This document shows positions 5,786 through 14,795 of a DNA stretch of 30,026 nucleotides, one piece after another. The DNA comes from a virus. Each line of letters opens with the position of its first letter. The first letter of the stretch is position 1. Under the pieces are notes generated by a model. That model was not told the DNA's origin and did not search any database. It saw only the letters and a list, made by a program, of their open reading frames with translations. A program made the translations under genes and the position numbers. The stretch spans positions 1-30,026 of the IMG/VR virus record IMGVR_UViG_3300044846_000324; one strand, written 5' to 3'.

Positions 5786-8700
5786 ATGGCAACAACAGTC
5801 GGGCAACTAACAATCGAGATGGCGGCTAACATTGTTCGCCTCCAACAAGATTTGGATAAAGCCAAGAACTCTGTTTCCTCTGCGATGTCTTCAATACAGA
5901 AGTCAGCAAGTGTCGCGGCTTCTGCATTGGGTGCGATTGGAGTTGGCTTATCTGTTGCCGCATTTACTGGATGGATTAAAAGCGCGATTGATGCCGCTGA
6001 CGAAACCAATAAGATGGCGCAGAAAATTGGTGTCGCTGTCAAAGATGTAGCAGGGCTTCAGCTCGCTTTTAGACAAGCGGGTATCGAGGGAGGCGCATTA
6101 CAAACAAGCATGGGTAAGTTGTCTGTCGCTATTGCGAATGGCAATGATGCGCTTGTTGCAATGAACATCAATACTCGGAACACAGATGGCAGTCTTAAAT
6201 CTACTCGCCAAGTTCTTGGTGAGGTTGCCGATAAATTCAAGTCATACGAAGATGGTGCATCTAAGACTGCGCTTGCAATCCAGTTGTTCGGCAAAGCGGG
6301 TGCTGAGTTAATCCCATTACTTAATGCGGGTTCAGATAGCTTAGACCAGTTTGATGAGATGGCTCGCAAGCTAGGTTTAACAATAACAGATGAGACAGCC
6401 GCAAGAGCCGAGAAGTTTAATGACACATTAGATTTGATGGGTCAAGGCTTCAAGGGTATTTCAATGCAAGTGATGGCTGAGTTGTTGCCTACGCTTGAAG
6501 GTCTTGCCGATCAATTCTTTTCATCAATGACAGAAGGTGATCGCTTAGAGCGTATTGCTAAAGGCTTGGCTATTGGACTCAAAGGTCTTTACATAGTTGT
6601 TGTCTTGGTTTATGAAGCCGTGGAGACAATGGTTGATACGCTATACACAGCGGGTCGACAAATCTATGCTGTGATGACAGGTGACTTTCAAGGTGCGATG
6701 AAGCTAGGCACAGATTACGCCAATCGCATGAAAACAAATTGGACTGGTGCATTAGAAGAAGTTGACAAAGCATGGAACGCTAACGGAAGCACAGCAGTTT
6801 CCACAATGACAGCTATATCTAAAGCGGTAAAAAAAGAAGCTCCTTATGTAAGTGATGCTTCAAAGAAACAAGCTGAAGAATTAAAGAAGCTCGAAGAAGC
6901 ATATAAAAAGTTATTGACTAGCGTTGATGAAAAGATTGCAACCAACAAAGCTGAAGTTGATGCATCTGAAAAATTAACTGAGTCACAAAAGCTAGAGATC
7001 AAATACACAAATGATATTGAATCAGGAACTCTGAAGCTCACCAAGGCACAGCAAGATAATTTATTTGCAAAGCTAAAAGTATTGAAGGCAACAGAAGATG
7101 CGATAGCTGTTGCAAAGCTCGAGAAAGAAATTCTTGATGAGTCTGCAAAATCTAATTACGCTGTCTATGAAACAATCCTAAAAAAGAATAAAGCAATTGA
7201 AGATGAAGTTACAAAACAGAAAGAAGCTAATGCGGCAATTTTCTTAGGTGCTGAAGCAGTTGCAAAATTAGATGTTGAAAAAACTTATGAGTTGGCTACA
7301 ACTGCAAAGCTAAACGCAGAACTCGCAGAAGAAGCGTTCTTGAGTGAAGGCGTAGTCAATGGTTACAAAGATCAAGCCAAAGCATTAACTGAATTGGCTA
7401 GTTCCAAAGATAAAGCAATTGGTCTTAAAGCCGCGAAGGATGCACAAGATGCATGGGATAAAGCGGCAACATCCATCACAGAAGGATTGACTGATGCGCT
7501 GATGCGTGGCTTTGAATCAGGCAAAGGATTCGTGGACAACATCTTGAGCTTCATTAAAAACAAGTTTAAGACTACTGTCGCTGAGTTCATCATTCGCCCG
7601 ATCATGTCGCCAATCGGCAATGCGTTTGCATCAATGATGCCGACAGCCGCAGGAGCGACAAGTGGTGGTGGCGGAATGATGAGTTCCGCATTCGGAGCAA
7701 TGGGAACTGCGGGTTCAATGTTCGGCACAGGATTCGGTGCGACCATGAGTGGCGCAGGATTCATGGACATGATGGGTGCTTCATCTGCAATGATGGGCAA
7801 TGGAAGCATGATGAGTGGCATGGCTATGGGTGCGGGTGCAGTCATGCCTTATGTCCTAGCGGCGGCGGCTCTTGTCTCTCTGATCAAATCAATGGATGAC
7901 TCAGGCACTATGCACACAGGTGGCGCGGCAACAGCAAGCGCGGCAGGAGCGAAGGCAACAACAGGCTCAGAGTTGAATTTCGTTGTTGATACAAATAAAG
8001 AAATGCAATCAAGTATTGTCACGATGGCGGGAAGCATCTCCAATACTTTGAACGGATTACAACGCGCATTCGGGAAAGCGGAAGAAGTAGTTGTTGGTCT
8101 TGGATTCGCAGATGACTCAAGCGCAGATGGTGCTTGGGGTGCATTGAAGATTCTTGCAAGCGGTAAGACTCTGGTTGATTGGGCAAGCGGTGTCGACAGA
8201 TGGCCAGGCTTTGAGTTCTCCGATGGTGAGGCAGGACTCGCAGAATTCACAGCAAAGATCGCCACAGATGTGAAGGGCATGATAAGCACACTAGGCTTGC
8301 CTGAGTGGGCTTTGGCAATCACAAACAATCTCCAAGAAGGCGCGACACTTGAAGAAGTGCTGACGGCCTTACAGCAAGTTGCCGCGATTAAGACTCAACT
8401 GGTTGAAGCGGGTAATGCTTTGACATTGATGGGTGGTCCATTTGAAGCTCTTGCCTTGAGTGGCGAAGCGGCTGTTCTTGCTGTTTCAGGATTGGTTGGC
8501 GGTATTGACCAACTGATTGCCAAGGCTCAAGGCTTCATGGCTAACTATTACACAGAGCAAGAGCAAGCGGGTGTGATCGCTTCGTCTTTGGTTCAGGCTT
8601 TGACAAAAGCGGGATTCACGGAACAACAGATCGCGGCATTGCAACAACGCCAAGACTTCAGAGACTTGCTTGAAAGCATTGATCTCAGCACAACTCTTGG

Positions 8701-9400
8701 TCAAGAACAGTTTGCATCCTTGCTTAACTTGCAAGCGCAATTCGCTGATGTGCAGACTTACCTTGATGCACAGAACTTAACGCTTCAAGAGTTAGCTCTT
8801 GCCGCACCACAGGTCGCATTGCTTCAGCTTATCGCTGATAATGATTTAACCTCGACAGAGAAGGCGGTTACTCAAGCGCAGGAAAGCATTGATAAGCTGA
8901 CTAGCGTTGATACAGGCATTGCTAAGTCAAATGAATTATTGGTGACTTTAGATAGCACAATGAAAACAGGTTTAACAAATATTGCTAATGCAACAGATCG
9001 CGCAATGGACTTGGCTAACTCTGCAATCGCCAATGCTAATGCTTCAGCGGCTCAAGCAATAGCAATTGCACAATCAATGTCACAGCAAGAGATTCCAGTA
9101 TTTGCGAATGGCGGTGCTTATAACGGAGGCATGGCTCTTGTCGGTGAGAATGGTCCAGAGCTTATTGACTTCAACAGAAGCGGAACTGTCTACACATCAA
9201 ACCAAACAGCAAGCATGATTGGCGGTGAGGTGGCGGGTGAGATTAGGGCTTTGCGTGAGGAAGTTTCCTTGCTAAGATATGAAGCAAGATCAACAGCAGT
9301 AAGCTCGGCAAAGATTGCTAGGTTGCAGGATAACTGGGATGTTCGCGGTCTTACTGTCAGAACAGATGTTGATCAACCTTTGGATACAGTAACAGTATGA
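5786..9400 (+). CDS. Tape measure protein
   Basis: A 1204-residue protein. The N-terminal part (VGQLTIEMAANIVRLQQDLDKAKNSV and SSIQKSASVAASALGAIGVG) is the usual tape-measure start with coiled coil; the region KIGVAVKDVAGLQLAFRQAG resembles the family core. Hydrophobic segments lie near residues 45-62, 264-285 and 687-703, and a long charged coiled coil runs about 355-560. Residues ~610-690 are Gly/Met/Ala-rich. Near the C-terminus, FANGGAYNGGMALVGENGPELIDF is the typical tail motif. At about 0.15 nm per residue the tail would be near 180 nm. It is the largest gene here and overlaps the next start (ATGA). Confidence 0.93.
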   Translation: MATTVGQLTIEMAANIVRLQQDLDKAKNSVSSAMSSIQKSASVAASALGAIGVGLSVAAFTGWIKSAIDAADETNKMAQKIGVAVKDVAGLQLAFRQAGIEGGALQTSMGKLSVAIANGNDALVAMNINTRNTDGSLKSTRQVLGEVADKFKSYEDGASKTALAIQLFGKAGAELIPLLNAGSDSLDQFDEMARKLGLTITDETAARAEKFNDTLDLMGQGFKGISMQVMAELLPTLEGLADQFFSSMTEGDRLERIAKGLAIGLKGLYIVVVLVYEAVETMVDTLYTAGRQIYAVMTGDFQGAMKLGTDYANRMKTNWTGALEEVDKAWNANGSTAVSTMTAISKAVKKEAPYVSDASKKQAEELKKLEEAYKKLLTSVDEKIATNKAEVDASEKLTESQKLEIKYTNDIESGTLKLTKAQQDNLFAKLKVLKATEDAIAVAKLEKEILDESAKSNYAVYETILKKNKAIEDEVTKQKEANAAIFLGAEAVAKLDVEKTYELATTAKLNAELAEEAFLSEGVVNGYKDQAKALTELASSKDKAIGLKAAKDAQDAWDKAATSITEGLTDALMRGFESGKGFVDNILSFIKNKFKTTVAEFIIRPIMSPIGNAFASMMPTAAGATSGGGGMMSSAFGAMGTAGSMFGTGFGATMSGAGFMDMMGASSAMMGNGSMMSGMAMGAGAVMPYVLAAAALVSLIKSMDDSGTMHTGGAATASAAGAKATTGSELNFVVDTNKEMQSSIVTMAGSISNTLNGLQRAFGKAEEVVVGLGFADDSSADGAWGALKILASGKTLVDWASGVDRWPGFEFSDGEAGLAEFTAKIATDVKGMISTLGLPEWALAITNNLQEGATLEEVLTALQQVAAIKTQLVEAGNALTLMGGPFEALALSGEAAVLAVSGLVGGIDQLIAKAQGFMANYYTEQEQAGVIASSLVQALTKAGFTEQQIAALQQRQDFRDLLESIDLSTTLGQEQFASLLNLQAQFADVQTYLDAQNLTLQELALAAPQVALLQLIADNDLTSTEKAVTQAQESIDKLTSVDTGIAKSNELLVTLDSTMKTGLTNIANATDRAMDLANSAIANANASAAQAIAIAQSMSQQEIPVFANGGAYNGGMALVGENGPELIDFNRSGTVYTSNQTASMIGGEVAGEIRALREEVSLLRYEARSTAVSSAKIARLQDNWDVRGLTVRTDVDQPLDTVTV

Positions 9401-10293
9401 AAGTCATAAAGCCAGTTACAGTTACTCCCGCAATGATTCTTGCGAGCAATGCGACACAGCTATATCCTAATTGGGCTATTGGTACATCTTACTCAAAAGA
9501 TGCGATTGTTGATTACCTAACGCATTACTACATCAGCTTAACAAATACCAATGTAGGAAACAATCCTGCGACAGATACAGTCAATTGGGCATTTGTGGGT
9601 CCAGACAATCTTCACGCAATGTTTGATGGGCAGATAAGCACCGAGACAACTAAGGCAACTTCACCATTGACAGTTACGATAGGCGCGGGAATTGTAAACA
9701 GCGTCGCTTTGCTTGGTCTTACTGGTCAATCGGTAACTATCGTTATGCGAGATGGCGGGGCAAGTCCTCCAGTTTATTCAAGGACAATTGACTTAGAAGG
9801 CTCAATCATTCTTGATTGGTATATGTACTTCTTCGAGCCATTTGAACAATTGTCTGAAGTGGTGTTAACTGACTTACCTCCATATTCAGCAGGTCAGATA
9901 ACAATGACTCTATCTTCTGGCGGCAATGTTGCCATCGGTGAAATGCTTGTCGGTACTGTTTACGCTTTGGGTGAGATGGCTCTTGAGCATGGAACTACAA
10001 TCGGCATCATTGATTACAGCCGCAAAGATACAGACCCCGATACTGGATTGACAACATTCGTTCAGCGAGCTTATAGTAAGCGAATGAGTGGACAGTTCTT
10101 GATTGAGAATGGAAGCATCAGCGGAGTGCAGAAAATTCTATCTAGCATTCGTTCTATTCCTAGCGTGTTCATTGGTTCTGAAGATACTGATTATTCAGCA
10201 TTGATTGTTTATGGTTTCTATCGAGACTTCAGCATTGACATTGCGTACCCTACGCATAGTTTCTGTCGCATTGAAGTTGAAGGTTTGATTTGA
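9397..10293 (+). CDS. Tail-tip protein with carbohydrate-binding-like segment
   Basis: A 298-residue protein directly after the tape measure, in the slot usually held by the distal tail protein. Residues ~24-68 (YPNWAIGTSYSKDAIVDYLTHYYISL, then NNPATDTVNWAFVG) resemble a small CBM5/12-like module that binds carbohydrate. The middle is beta-rich, and the C-terminal half (TIGIIDYSRKDTDPDTGLTTFVQRAYSKRMSGQFLIENG) is like proteins annotated only as phage tail protein. No Dit or gpJ/Tal homologue could be recognised beside it. It presumably forms part of the tail tip and links tube to receptor-binding protein. Confidence 0.65.
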   Translation: MKVIKPVTVTPAMILASNATQLYPNWAIGTSYSKDAIVDYLTHYYISLTNTNVGNNPATDTVNWAFVGPDNLHAMFDGQISTETTKATSPLTVTIGAGIVNSVALLGLTGQSVTIVMRDGGASPPVYSRTIDLEGSIILDWYMYFFEPFEQLSEVVLTDLPPYSAGQITMTLSSGGNVAIGEMLVGTVYALGEMALEHGTTIGIIDYSRKDTDPDTGLTTFVQRAYSKRMSGQFLIENGSISGVQKILSSIRSIPSVFIGSEDTDYSALIVYGFYRDFSIDIAYPTHSFCRIEVEGLI

Positions 10294-10308
10294 TAAAGGA
10301 AATTTGAA

Positions 10309-13119
10309 ATGGCTCTTACACCTCTGCCAACGCCACCAAGTCGTGATGACCCCGCAAACTTCGCGGCTCGCGGTGATGCCTTCTTAGGCGCATTGCCAAC
10401 ATTCGCCTCTGAGCTAAATGCTGAATTGCCAACAATCAATGAGGCTATTCCTGCATCTGAGATTGCTGTTGCATTGGTGAACTACAAAGGTGATTACAGC
10501 GCATCAACAACTTATCTTGTTGGTCAGTCTGTAACTTATAACGATGTTCGTTTCCTTTCTAAGAAAACAAATCTAAACATCACTCCAGTAGACGGAGCTG
10601 ATTGGTATGAGTTAGCGGCAGGAGCAGAGACAGTTGTTCGTAGCATCCTTAATCAATCATCTGCAATCACTTTATTAGCAAGTGATGGGGGTGGATATTT
10701 ATTGGTCAGCGGAACGACAGAAATAAATTTAAATCTACCCAATGCAACAACTCTGATCGGCAGAACATTTGTAATCAAGAACATTGGGAACTTCCCGATG
10801 TTTGTTCAGAACTCAGCGGGAACATTCCTTTTTGTTTTGAATGGAAATGAAAGCTGTGCTATTTGGGCATCTGATATTTCTACATCCGCAGGAGAGTGGA
10901 CTATCCAAGATTTGACTGCGCCATACGGGAGTAATTTTTTGAATTTTGGTCCAACTACGGGTACTGGTGCAAGTTCTTTGCAACCTATTGCAAGATTAAG
11001 TTCCTCAAAGGTGATTGTATTTTTTAATCAAACTGTTGATGTATCAAATAAAATTTATGGAGTTGTTGTCACTAATACAGGCGGCACAATAACATTCGGC
11101 TCTCCTCAATTGATTACATCAATTGACGGAACTGGAACTGCCGCAGTTGGATTGTCTAGTACATCCGCAATCGTAAGTTGGAGAACAACTAACGGATCAG
11201 CATGGATGGCGTGTGCATTATCTTTATCAGGGGACACAATTACAGCAGGAACTCCAATCACAATAGCTTCCTCCATCTCAGACAAAATTAAGTTTAGCTT
11301 CTTGACATCAACTACGGCTGTCATTGCGGGATATACAACTACATCTCAATTATCAGCAGGAGTTTGCACAGTATCAGGCACTACATTGACTTGCGGAACA
11401 TTGGTTGACATTGGCACACCACAAGTTGTTAATTCTTTAGTTGGGTATGGGTTGTGTTCATTAAGTGCAACTCTTTGCTTGAGCCATGCGGCGGGAGGAG
11501 GTGGAAATAATGGTCATGCTAGAACGCTAACTATCTCTGGAACAACCATTACTGCAAATGCAACAGTATCAAGTGCAATAGCTAGTGGCAATCCATTCTC
11601 ATCTTTATCTGCTCAATCAGCAACAAGTGCTACATTAGCTTATTATGATTCTGGAAATCTTAACTTTTGTTTGAGAAGAATAACAGTATCAGGAACAACA
11701 CCAACATTTCAAACTCCACAGACTGTTGTGAGCAATGCTTATTTTTCAGGAAATGGTATTCAGCAATGTTATGTAATGCACAAAGATGCAAATAGTGGAT
11801 ATGCATATGGACAAGTTGCATCAACAGATGGAGATAGGATTTGGGGATTTACCCTATCAGCTAACACATACACTATCGGTTCAGCAATAAGCCCATCATC
11901 AGGCTCATCAACCAATACCGCTTGGAGAGCTTTAGAGAATTTTTCAGTTCCTACTGTTGGCGGTGAATCAACAACATACACAGCTTATTTCACTCCACTA
12001 CAACAAGTCAATATTCAGAGTTTATCTTTAAGCGGAACAACTGCATCAGCATCAACAAGAGTTGGAGTTGCAAATAGATTACTTGGTGCAGTTGAATCAC
12101 CAAGCGGAATCACATCTATCTCTGCAAATAGGGCTATCGTTTTAACAGCAAAACAAACAAATGCTGTAACAATTTCTTTGTTTGCAAATCTTGTTGATTA
12201 CTCAACAGCAACACCGACTCTTGTTTCAACAATATTATTGTCATCAAGTTTTGCAAGCACTGGCGGATATTCTTCCGTTAGCTTGAGTGCAACGCAATGC
12301 TTACTCTCATACACAACAGGAGCTAACAATGATTTATATTCTGTGATTTTGACAATCACAGGAGATACTCTTGCGCTTGGTACGGAAGTTTTAGTTACAA
12401 GCGGTAATGCGAGTGGGGCTAATATGTATCATTCCCTTGCAAAGCTAACTGCTACTTCTGTATTCCTTACATTTTCTTTAAATAACACCATACTAGCTAG
12501 AGCTGTTGTTCTAAGCATTTCAGGAACAACAATCACAGTTGGTACTGCAGTAAGTTTTACTGCCACCAGTTCACAAGGAAGGTCGGATTGTATTGCTCTT
12601 GATTCAACAAATGTAGTTGTTGCGTATTACACGAACTCAGACTACATTGCATATTGCACAGTATCAGGATCAACAATCACAATTGTTCAAAATTTTAGAT
12701 CAAACATAGGGGATACAAGAGTTAAATTAACATCTTTATCTAGTACAAAATTTATATTATCAGGGGGAGATTCAACAAGTGGTGGATATATGTACGCTAG
12801 AGTTGGAGAATTATCTAGTGGATCAATCAACCTATATGCAATGGGAAGATATCCAACAAGATATGGCGCATGGCAATTCATTGCTACATCTTCTAATCGC
12901 GGAATAGCTTATGACGATCAAAGTAATGTCGCAATGAATTTCACAGTTGATGCATCTAATGTCATTCGCATAGGTAAGACTGCAAATATCTATACTCCTT
13001 ATAACGCTTCCCTATTGCAAACAAATGCTGTGTCACCAAACGGATACGAAATCGCAACTCTTGGATACACTAATCAGGTTTATACAAATCAAATCTATGG
13101 CTCTGGAGCAATTAAATGA
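10309..13119 (+). CDS. Receptor-binding tail protein built of propeller-like repeats
   Basis: A 936-residue protein with an AAAGGAAA ribosome binding site. Residues 1-50 (LTPLPTPPSRDDPANFAARGDAFLGALPTFASELNA) are the conserved virion-attachment start of many tail fibres. Residues ~56-105 repeat the carbohydrate-binding-like pattern seen in the preceding gene (YSASTTYLVGQSVTYNDVRFL). From ~210 to ~890 a repeat of roughly 55-65 residues recurs about ten times. Each has a strand like LSLSGTTITAGT followed by an S/T-rich stretch and an LSSTxxIVxY strand, as expected for blades of a beta-propeller. A short C-terminal part follows. The repeat part is more A/T-rich than the head genes, which suggests separate ancestry or fast divergence. 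Likely host-recognition protein; it could carry enzymatic activity that is not visible. Confidence 0.75.
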   Translation: MALTPLPTPPSRDDPANFAARGDAFLGALPTFASELNAELPTINEAIPASEIAVALVNYKGDYSASTTYLVGQSVTYNDVRFLSKKTNLNITPVDGADWYELAAGAETVVRSILNQSSAITLLASDGGGYLLVSGTTEINLNLPNATTLIGRTFVIKNIGNFPMFVQNSAGTFLFVLNGNESCAIWASDISTSAGEWTIQDLTAPYGSNFLNFGPTTGTGASSLQPIARLSSSKVIVFFNQTVDVSNKIYGVVVTNTGGTITFGSPQLITSIDGTGTAAVGLSSTSAIVSWRTTNGSAWMACALSLSGDTITAGTPITIASSISDKIKFSFLTSTTAVIAGYTTTSQLSAGVCTVSGTTLTCGTLVDIGTPQVVNSLVGYGLCSLSATLCLSHAAGGGGNNGHARTLTISGTTITANATVSSAIASGNPFSSLSAQSATSATLAYYDSGNLNFCLRRITVSGTTPTFQTPQTVVSNAYFSGNGIQQCYVMHKDANSGYAYGQVASTDGDRIWGFTLSANTYTIGSAISPSSGSSTNTAWRALENFSVPTVGGESTTYTAYFTPLQQVNIQSLSLSGTTASASTRVGVANRLLGAVESPSGITSISANRAIVLTAKQTNAVTISLFANLVDYSTATPTLVSTILLSSSFASTGGYSSVSLSATQCLLSYTTGANNDLYSVILTITGDTLALGTEVLVTSGNASGANMYHSLAKLTATSVFLTFSLNNTILARAVVLSISGTTITVGTAVSFTATSSQGRSDCIALDSTNVVVAYYTNSDYIAYCTVSGSTITIVQNFRSNIGDTRVKLTSLSSTKFILSGGDSTSGGYMYARVGELSSGSINLYAMGRYPTRYGAWQFIATSSNRGIAYDDQSNVAMNFTVDASNVIRIGKTANIYTPYNASLLQTNAVSPNGYEIATLGYTNQVYTNQIYGSGAIK

Positions 13120-13349
13120 TTAGGAAAAATACTAACTTTGGGCATCTATCTTTTGATGATGCCCAAAAAGAAATTAGAAAAATTAGAGATGCTTTGTTGG
13201 TTCAAGATATTGATTCAATGAATCCTATGCGATGGGAATTACTGACTCCTGAAAAGCAAGAAGAATTTAGAGCTTACCGAAAGAGCTTGCTTGATATGCC
13301 AGACACCATGTCAACATTCTTTGAAGTTGTATGGCCTGAAAAGCCATAA
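13116..13349 (+). CDS. Tail fibre assembly chaperone-like protein
   Basis: A 77-residue protein that starts in an ATGA overlap with the receptor-binding gene. The pattern MRWELLTPEKQEEFRAYRKSLLDMP, then VVWPEKP, is the C-terminal signature of the Phage_tail_APC family, which help fold or attach tail fibres. Location straight after the fibre gene fits this role. Confidence 0.75.
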   Translation: MIRKNTNFGHLSFDDAQKEIRKIRDALLVQDIDSMNPMRWELLTPEKQEEFRAYRKSLLDMPDTMSTFFEVVWPEKP

Positions 13350-13358
13350 GGATAAATC

Positions 13359-13568
13359 ATGGAGCCAGTAGACATTGATCCAGTTAAGTACGGAGTCCTT
13401 TGGGAACGAGTGCAGAACATGGATAAGAAGATGGACAAGATGGAAGCTCAGATTGCAGAACTGCTCGAGCTTGCCAACAAATCTAAGGGCGGTTTCTGGA
13501 TGGGCATGACAATAGCGTCAGGCGTTGGAGGCTTTGTGAGTTGGGCAGTAAGTCACATTAAGTCATGA
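13359..13568 (+). CDS. Coiled-coil membrane protein, holin-associated type
   Basis: A 69-residue protein with an AAGGA ribosome binding site. The N-terminal half DPVKYGVLWERVQNMDKKMDKMEAQIAELLEL is a coiled coil; GGFWMGMTIASGVGGFVSWAVSHI is a single C-terminal membrane segment. This plan resembles XhlA-like and small phage membrane proteins placed ahead of the lysis genes. It could be a holin or a holin partner; nothing in the sequence decides this. Confidence 0.65.
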   Translation: MEPVDIDPVKYGVLWERVQNMDKKMDKMEAQIAELLELANKSKGGFWMGMTIASGVGGFVSWAVSHIKS

Positions 13569-13657
13569 AAGATTGGGCTGTCGCTATTACTGCGGCAGTC
13601 CTTTTAGTCATCACGATTCTGTGGTGCATCTTAATTTTTATTTGGTACTGGTCGTGA
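13565..13657 (+). CDS. 30-residue single-pass membrane peptide
   Basis: ATG overlaps the preceding TGA (ATGA). The translation is MKDWAVAITAAVLLVITILW and then a Trp-rich end CILIFIWYWS. It is one hydrophobic segment with almost no soluble part. Its stop in turn overlaps the GTG start of the next gene. Tight coupling on both sides supports translation. A small holin or antiholin-like peptide is possible. Confidence 0.6.
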   Translation: MKDWAVAITAAVLLVITILWCILIFIWYWS

Positions 13658-13779
13658 GTTTACTTGCGTTTGTAATACTCGCGTCCATAGAATATCGCTG
13701 TGTCCGATGGACATGGATTGGTGATGTTTATAACCGCAGAGTAATTTGCCTTGAGTGGAAGAAGGTAGAACGGAAATGA
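13654..13779 (+). CDS. Conserved-looking 41-residue protein
   Basis: GTG start in a GTGA overlap. After a short hydrophobic start (MSLLAFVILAS) comes IEYRCVRWTWIGDVYNRRV and a basic CLEWKKVERK tail. The WTWxGDVYNRRVxCLxW pattern is familiar from small proteins in the structural-to-lysis region of other phages. An in-frame extension back to 13573 exists but would ignore the coupling. Function unknown; probably membrane-anchored. Confidence 0.6.
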   Translation: MSLLAFVILASIEYRCVRWTWIGDVYNRRVICLEWKKVERK

Positions 13780-14270
13780 TTGATCCGCTAACAGCCCTAG
13801 CAGGAATACAGTCGGCCATCTCAATGGTCAAGAAGGCTAGTGCGGTCGCTAACGATCTTGGGTCTTTAGCCCCAATGATTGGGAAGTTATTTGACGCTAA
13901 GTCAACCGCCACTAAAGCCCTGATTGAAACGAAGAAGGGCAAAGGTTCCAATATGGGAACTGCGCTTCAGATAGAGATGGCTTTGGAACAAGCTCGAGCA
14001 TTTGAGGAAGAATTGAAAATGCTCTTTATGACCACAGGCAAGATTGATGTGTGGAATAAAATTAAAGCTCGGCAAGATCAGATGGACATTGATGATGCTA
14101 GAGAGCTTCGCGCATTAGAGAGAGCAGAGAAGAAAGCCAAAGAAAAAGAAGCAGAGTTAAATGAGTTGGCTGTGATTCTTGGAGTCTCTGCGTTTGTTCT
14201 GTTCTTAGTGGTGATTGGTATCTATGAGTTGATGGAGTTCTGTCAGCAAACAAGAAGGTGCGGTCGGTGA
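13776..14270 (+). CDS. Helical membrane-anchored protein, unknown function
   Basis: Start at the ATG in an ATGA overlap (MIDPLTALAGIQSAISMVKKASAV); an in-frame start 21 bases earlier is not needed. The 164-residue protein is mostly alpha-helical: a first amphipathic domain, IEMALEQARAFEEELKMLFMTTGKID..., then a charged coiled coil ARELRALERAEKKAKEKEAEL, and a C-terminal membrane segment LAVILGVSAFVLFLVVIGIY. Similar proteins are found between tail and lysis genes of phages infecting Proteobacteria. The topology suggests anchoring in the inner membrane with the coiled coil in the cytoplasm. Confidence 0.7.
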   Translation: MIDPLTALAGIQSAISMVKKASAVANDLGSLAPMIGKLFDAKSTATKALIETKKGKGSNMGTALQIEMALEQARAFEEELKMLFMTTGKIDVWNKIKARQDQMDIDDARELRALERAEKKAKEKEAELNELAVILGVSAFVLFLVVIGIYELMEFCQQTRRCGR

Positions 14271-14422
14271 ATGAATATCAAAAGACATTTGATGTGTGCA
14301 TAAAAATCTTTGTCTATGGTTGCGTGGCTCTTTATTTTTTAGGCTTTCTTAAATTCTTGCCTGATGATTTGTCGGATAGGATTGTTAATCTGTTGCTTGG
14401 AAAGGTTGGTCTTGGCAAATGA
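14267..14422 (+). CDS. 51-residue membrane protein
   Basis: GTG start in a GTGA overlap with the preceding stop. MNEYQKTFDVCIKIFVYGCV continues into a hydrophobic ALYFLGFLKFL stretch and a short amphipathic end DDLSDRIVNLLLGKVGLGK. One membrane segment. It ends in an ATGA overlap with the next gene. Function unknown. Confidence 0.6.
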   Translation: MNEYQKTFDVCIKIFVYGCVALYFLGFLKFLPDDLSDRIVNLLLGKVGLGK

Positions 14423-14595
14423 AAATCTCAGCTTATCAACAAAACGCTAAGATGCAATGGGAAGTTCAGAGACTTACCCATCAGCAGAACATGGAATATC
14501 TAGCGAAGCTGAACCGACAAGCTGACCAACAGCAAAAGGTTCAAGAGATCAAATCACATTGGGTCAAGGTCAATCAAGTGGATGTAATGGCATGA
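14419..14595 (+). CDS. 58-residue Gln-rich helical protein
   Basis: ATG in an ATGA overlap. MKISAYQQNAKMQWEVQRLT continues HQQNMEYLAKLNRQADQQQKV and ends IKSHWVKVNQVDVMA. Strongly helical and polar, with 11 Gln residues; no membrane segment. It lies between two membrane-associated proteins with overlapping ends on both sides. Function unknown. Confidence 0.55.
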   Translation: MKISAYQQNAKMQWEVQRLTHQQNMEYLAKLNRQADQQQKVQEIKSHWVKVNQVDVMA

Positions 14596-14795
14596 GATAT
14601 ATTCTGCTTCTGCTTTTACTTACTGGATGCAAAGATGTTTACCGCTATCCATGTCAGAACCCTGATAACTTTATCTTGCCTGAATGTCAGAAGCCGAAGT
14701 GCTTGTTCACTCAGCAATGTCCTGAATACTTAGTCGCCCCAATCTTGGAGAAGAAAGTTAATGAACAGCAATCAGAAGCCAAAGCTAACAACTGA
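14592..14795 (+). CDS. Small Cys-rich lipoprotein
   Basis: Start chosen at MRYILLLLLLTGC, in an ATGA overlap, which gives a very short signal peptide with the lipobox LLTG-C (acylated Cys13). The mature part KDVYRYPCQNPDNFILPECQKPKCLFTQQCPEYLV has regularly spaced cysteines. The KDVYRYPCQxPxNxxxxEC pattern is one I associate with small lipoproteins of marine and freshwater phages. It should be exported and attached to a membrane; a lysis or superinfection-exclusion role is possible but not shown. Confidence 0.7.
   Translation: MRYILLLLLLTGCKDVYRYPCQNPDNFILPECQKPKCLFTQQCPEYLVAPILEKKVNEQQSEAKANN

Noticed and set aside
7372-8328. Two long reading frames (157 and 159 residues) on the minus strand inside the tape measure gene
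   Set aside because: They are Ala/Pro/Ile/Met-rich mirror translations of the Gly/Ala-rich tape measure region, with no ribosome binding sites or recognised motifs.
10900-13000. DNA repeats in the receptor-binding gene as a recombination or phase-variation hot spot
   Set aside because: The repeats are conserved at the protein level but diverged at the DNA level, apart from short TCAGGAACAACA-like words, so no exact long repeat supports this.
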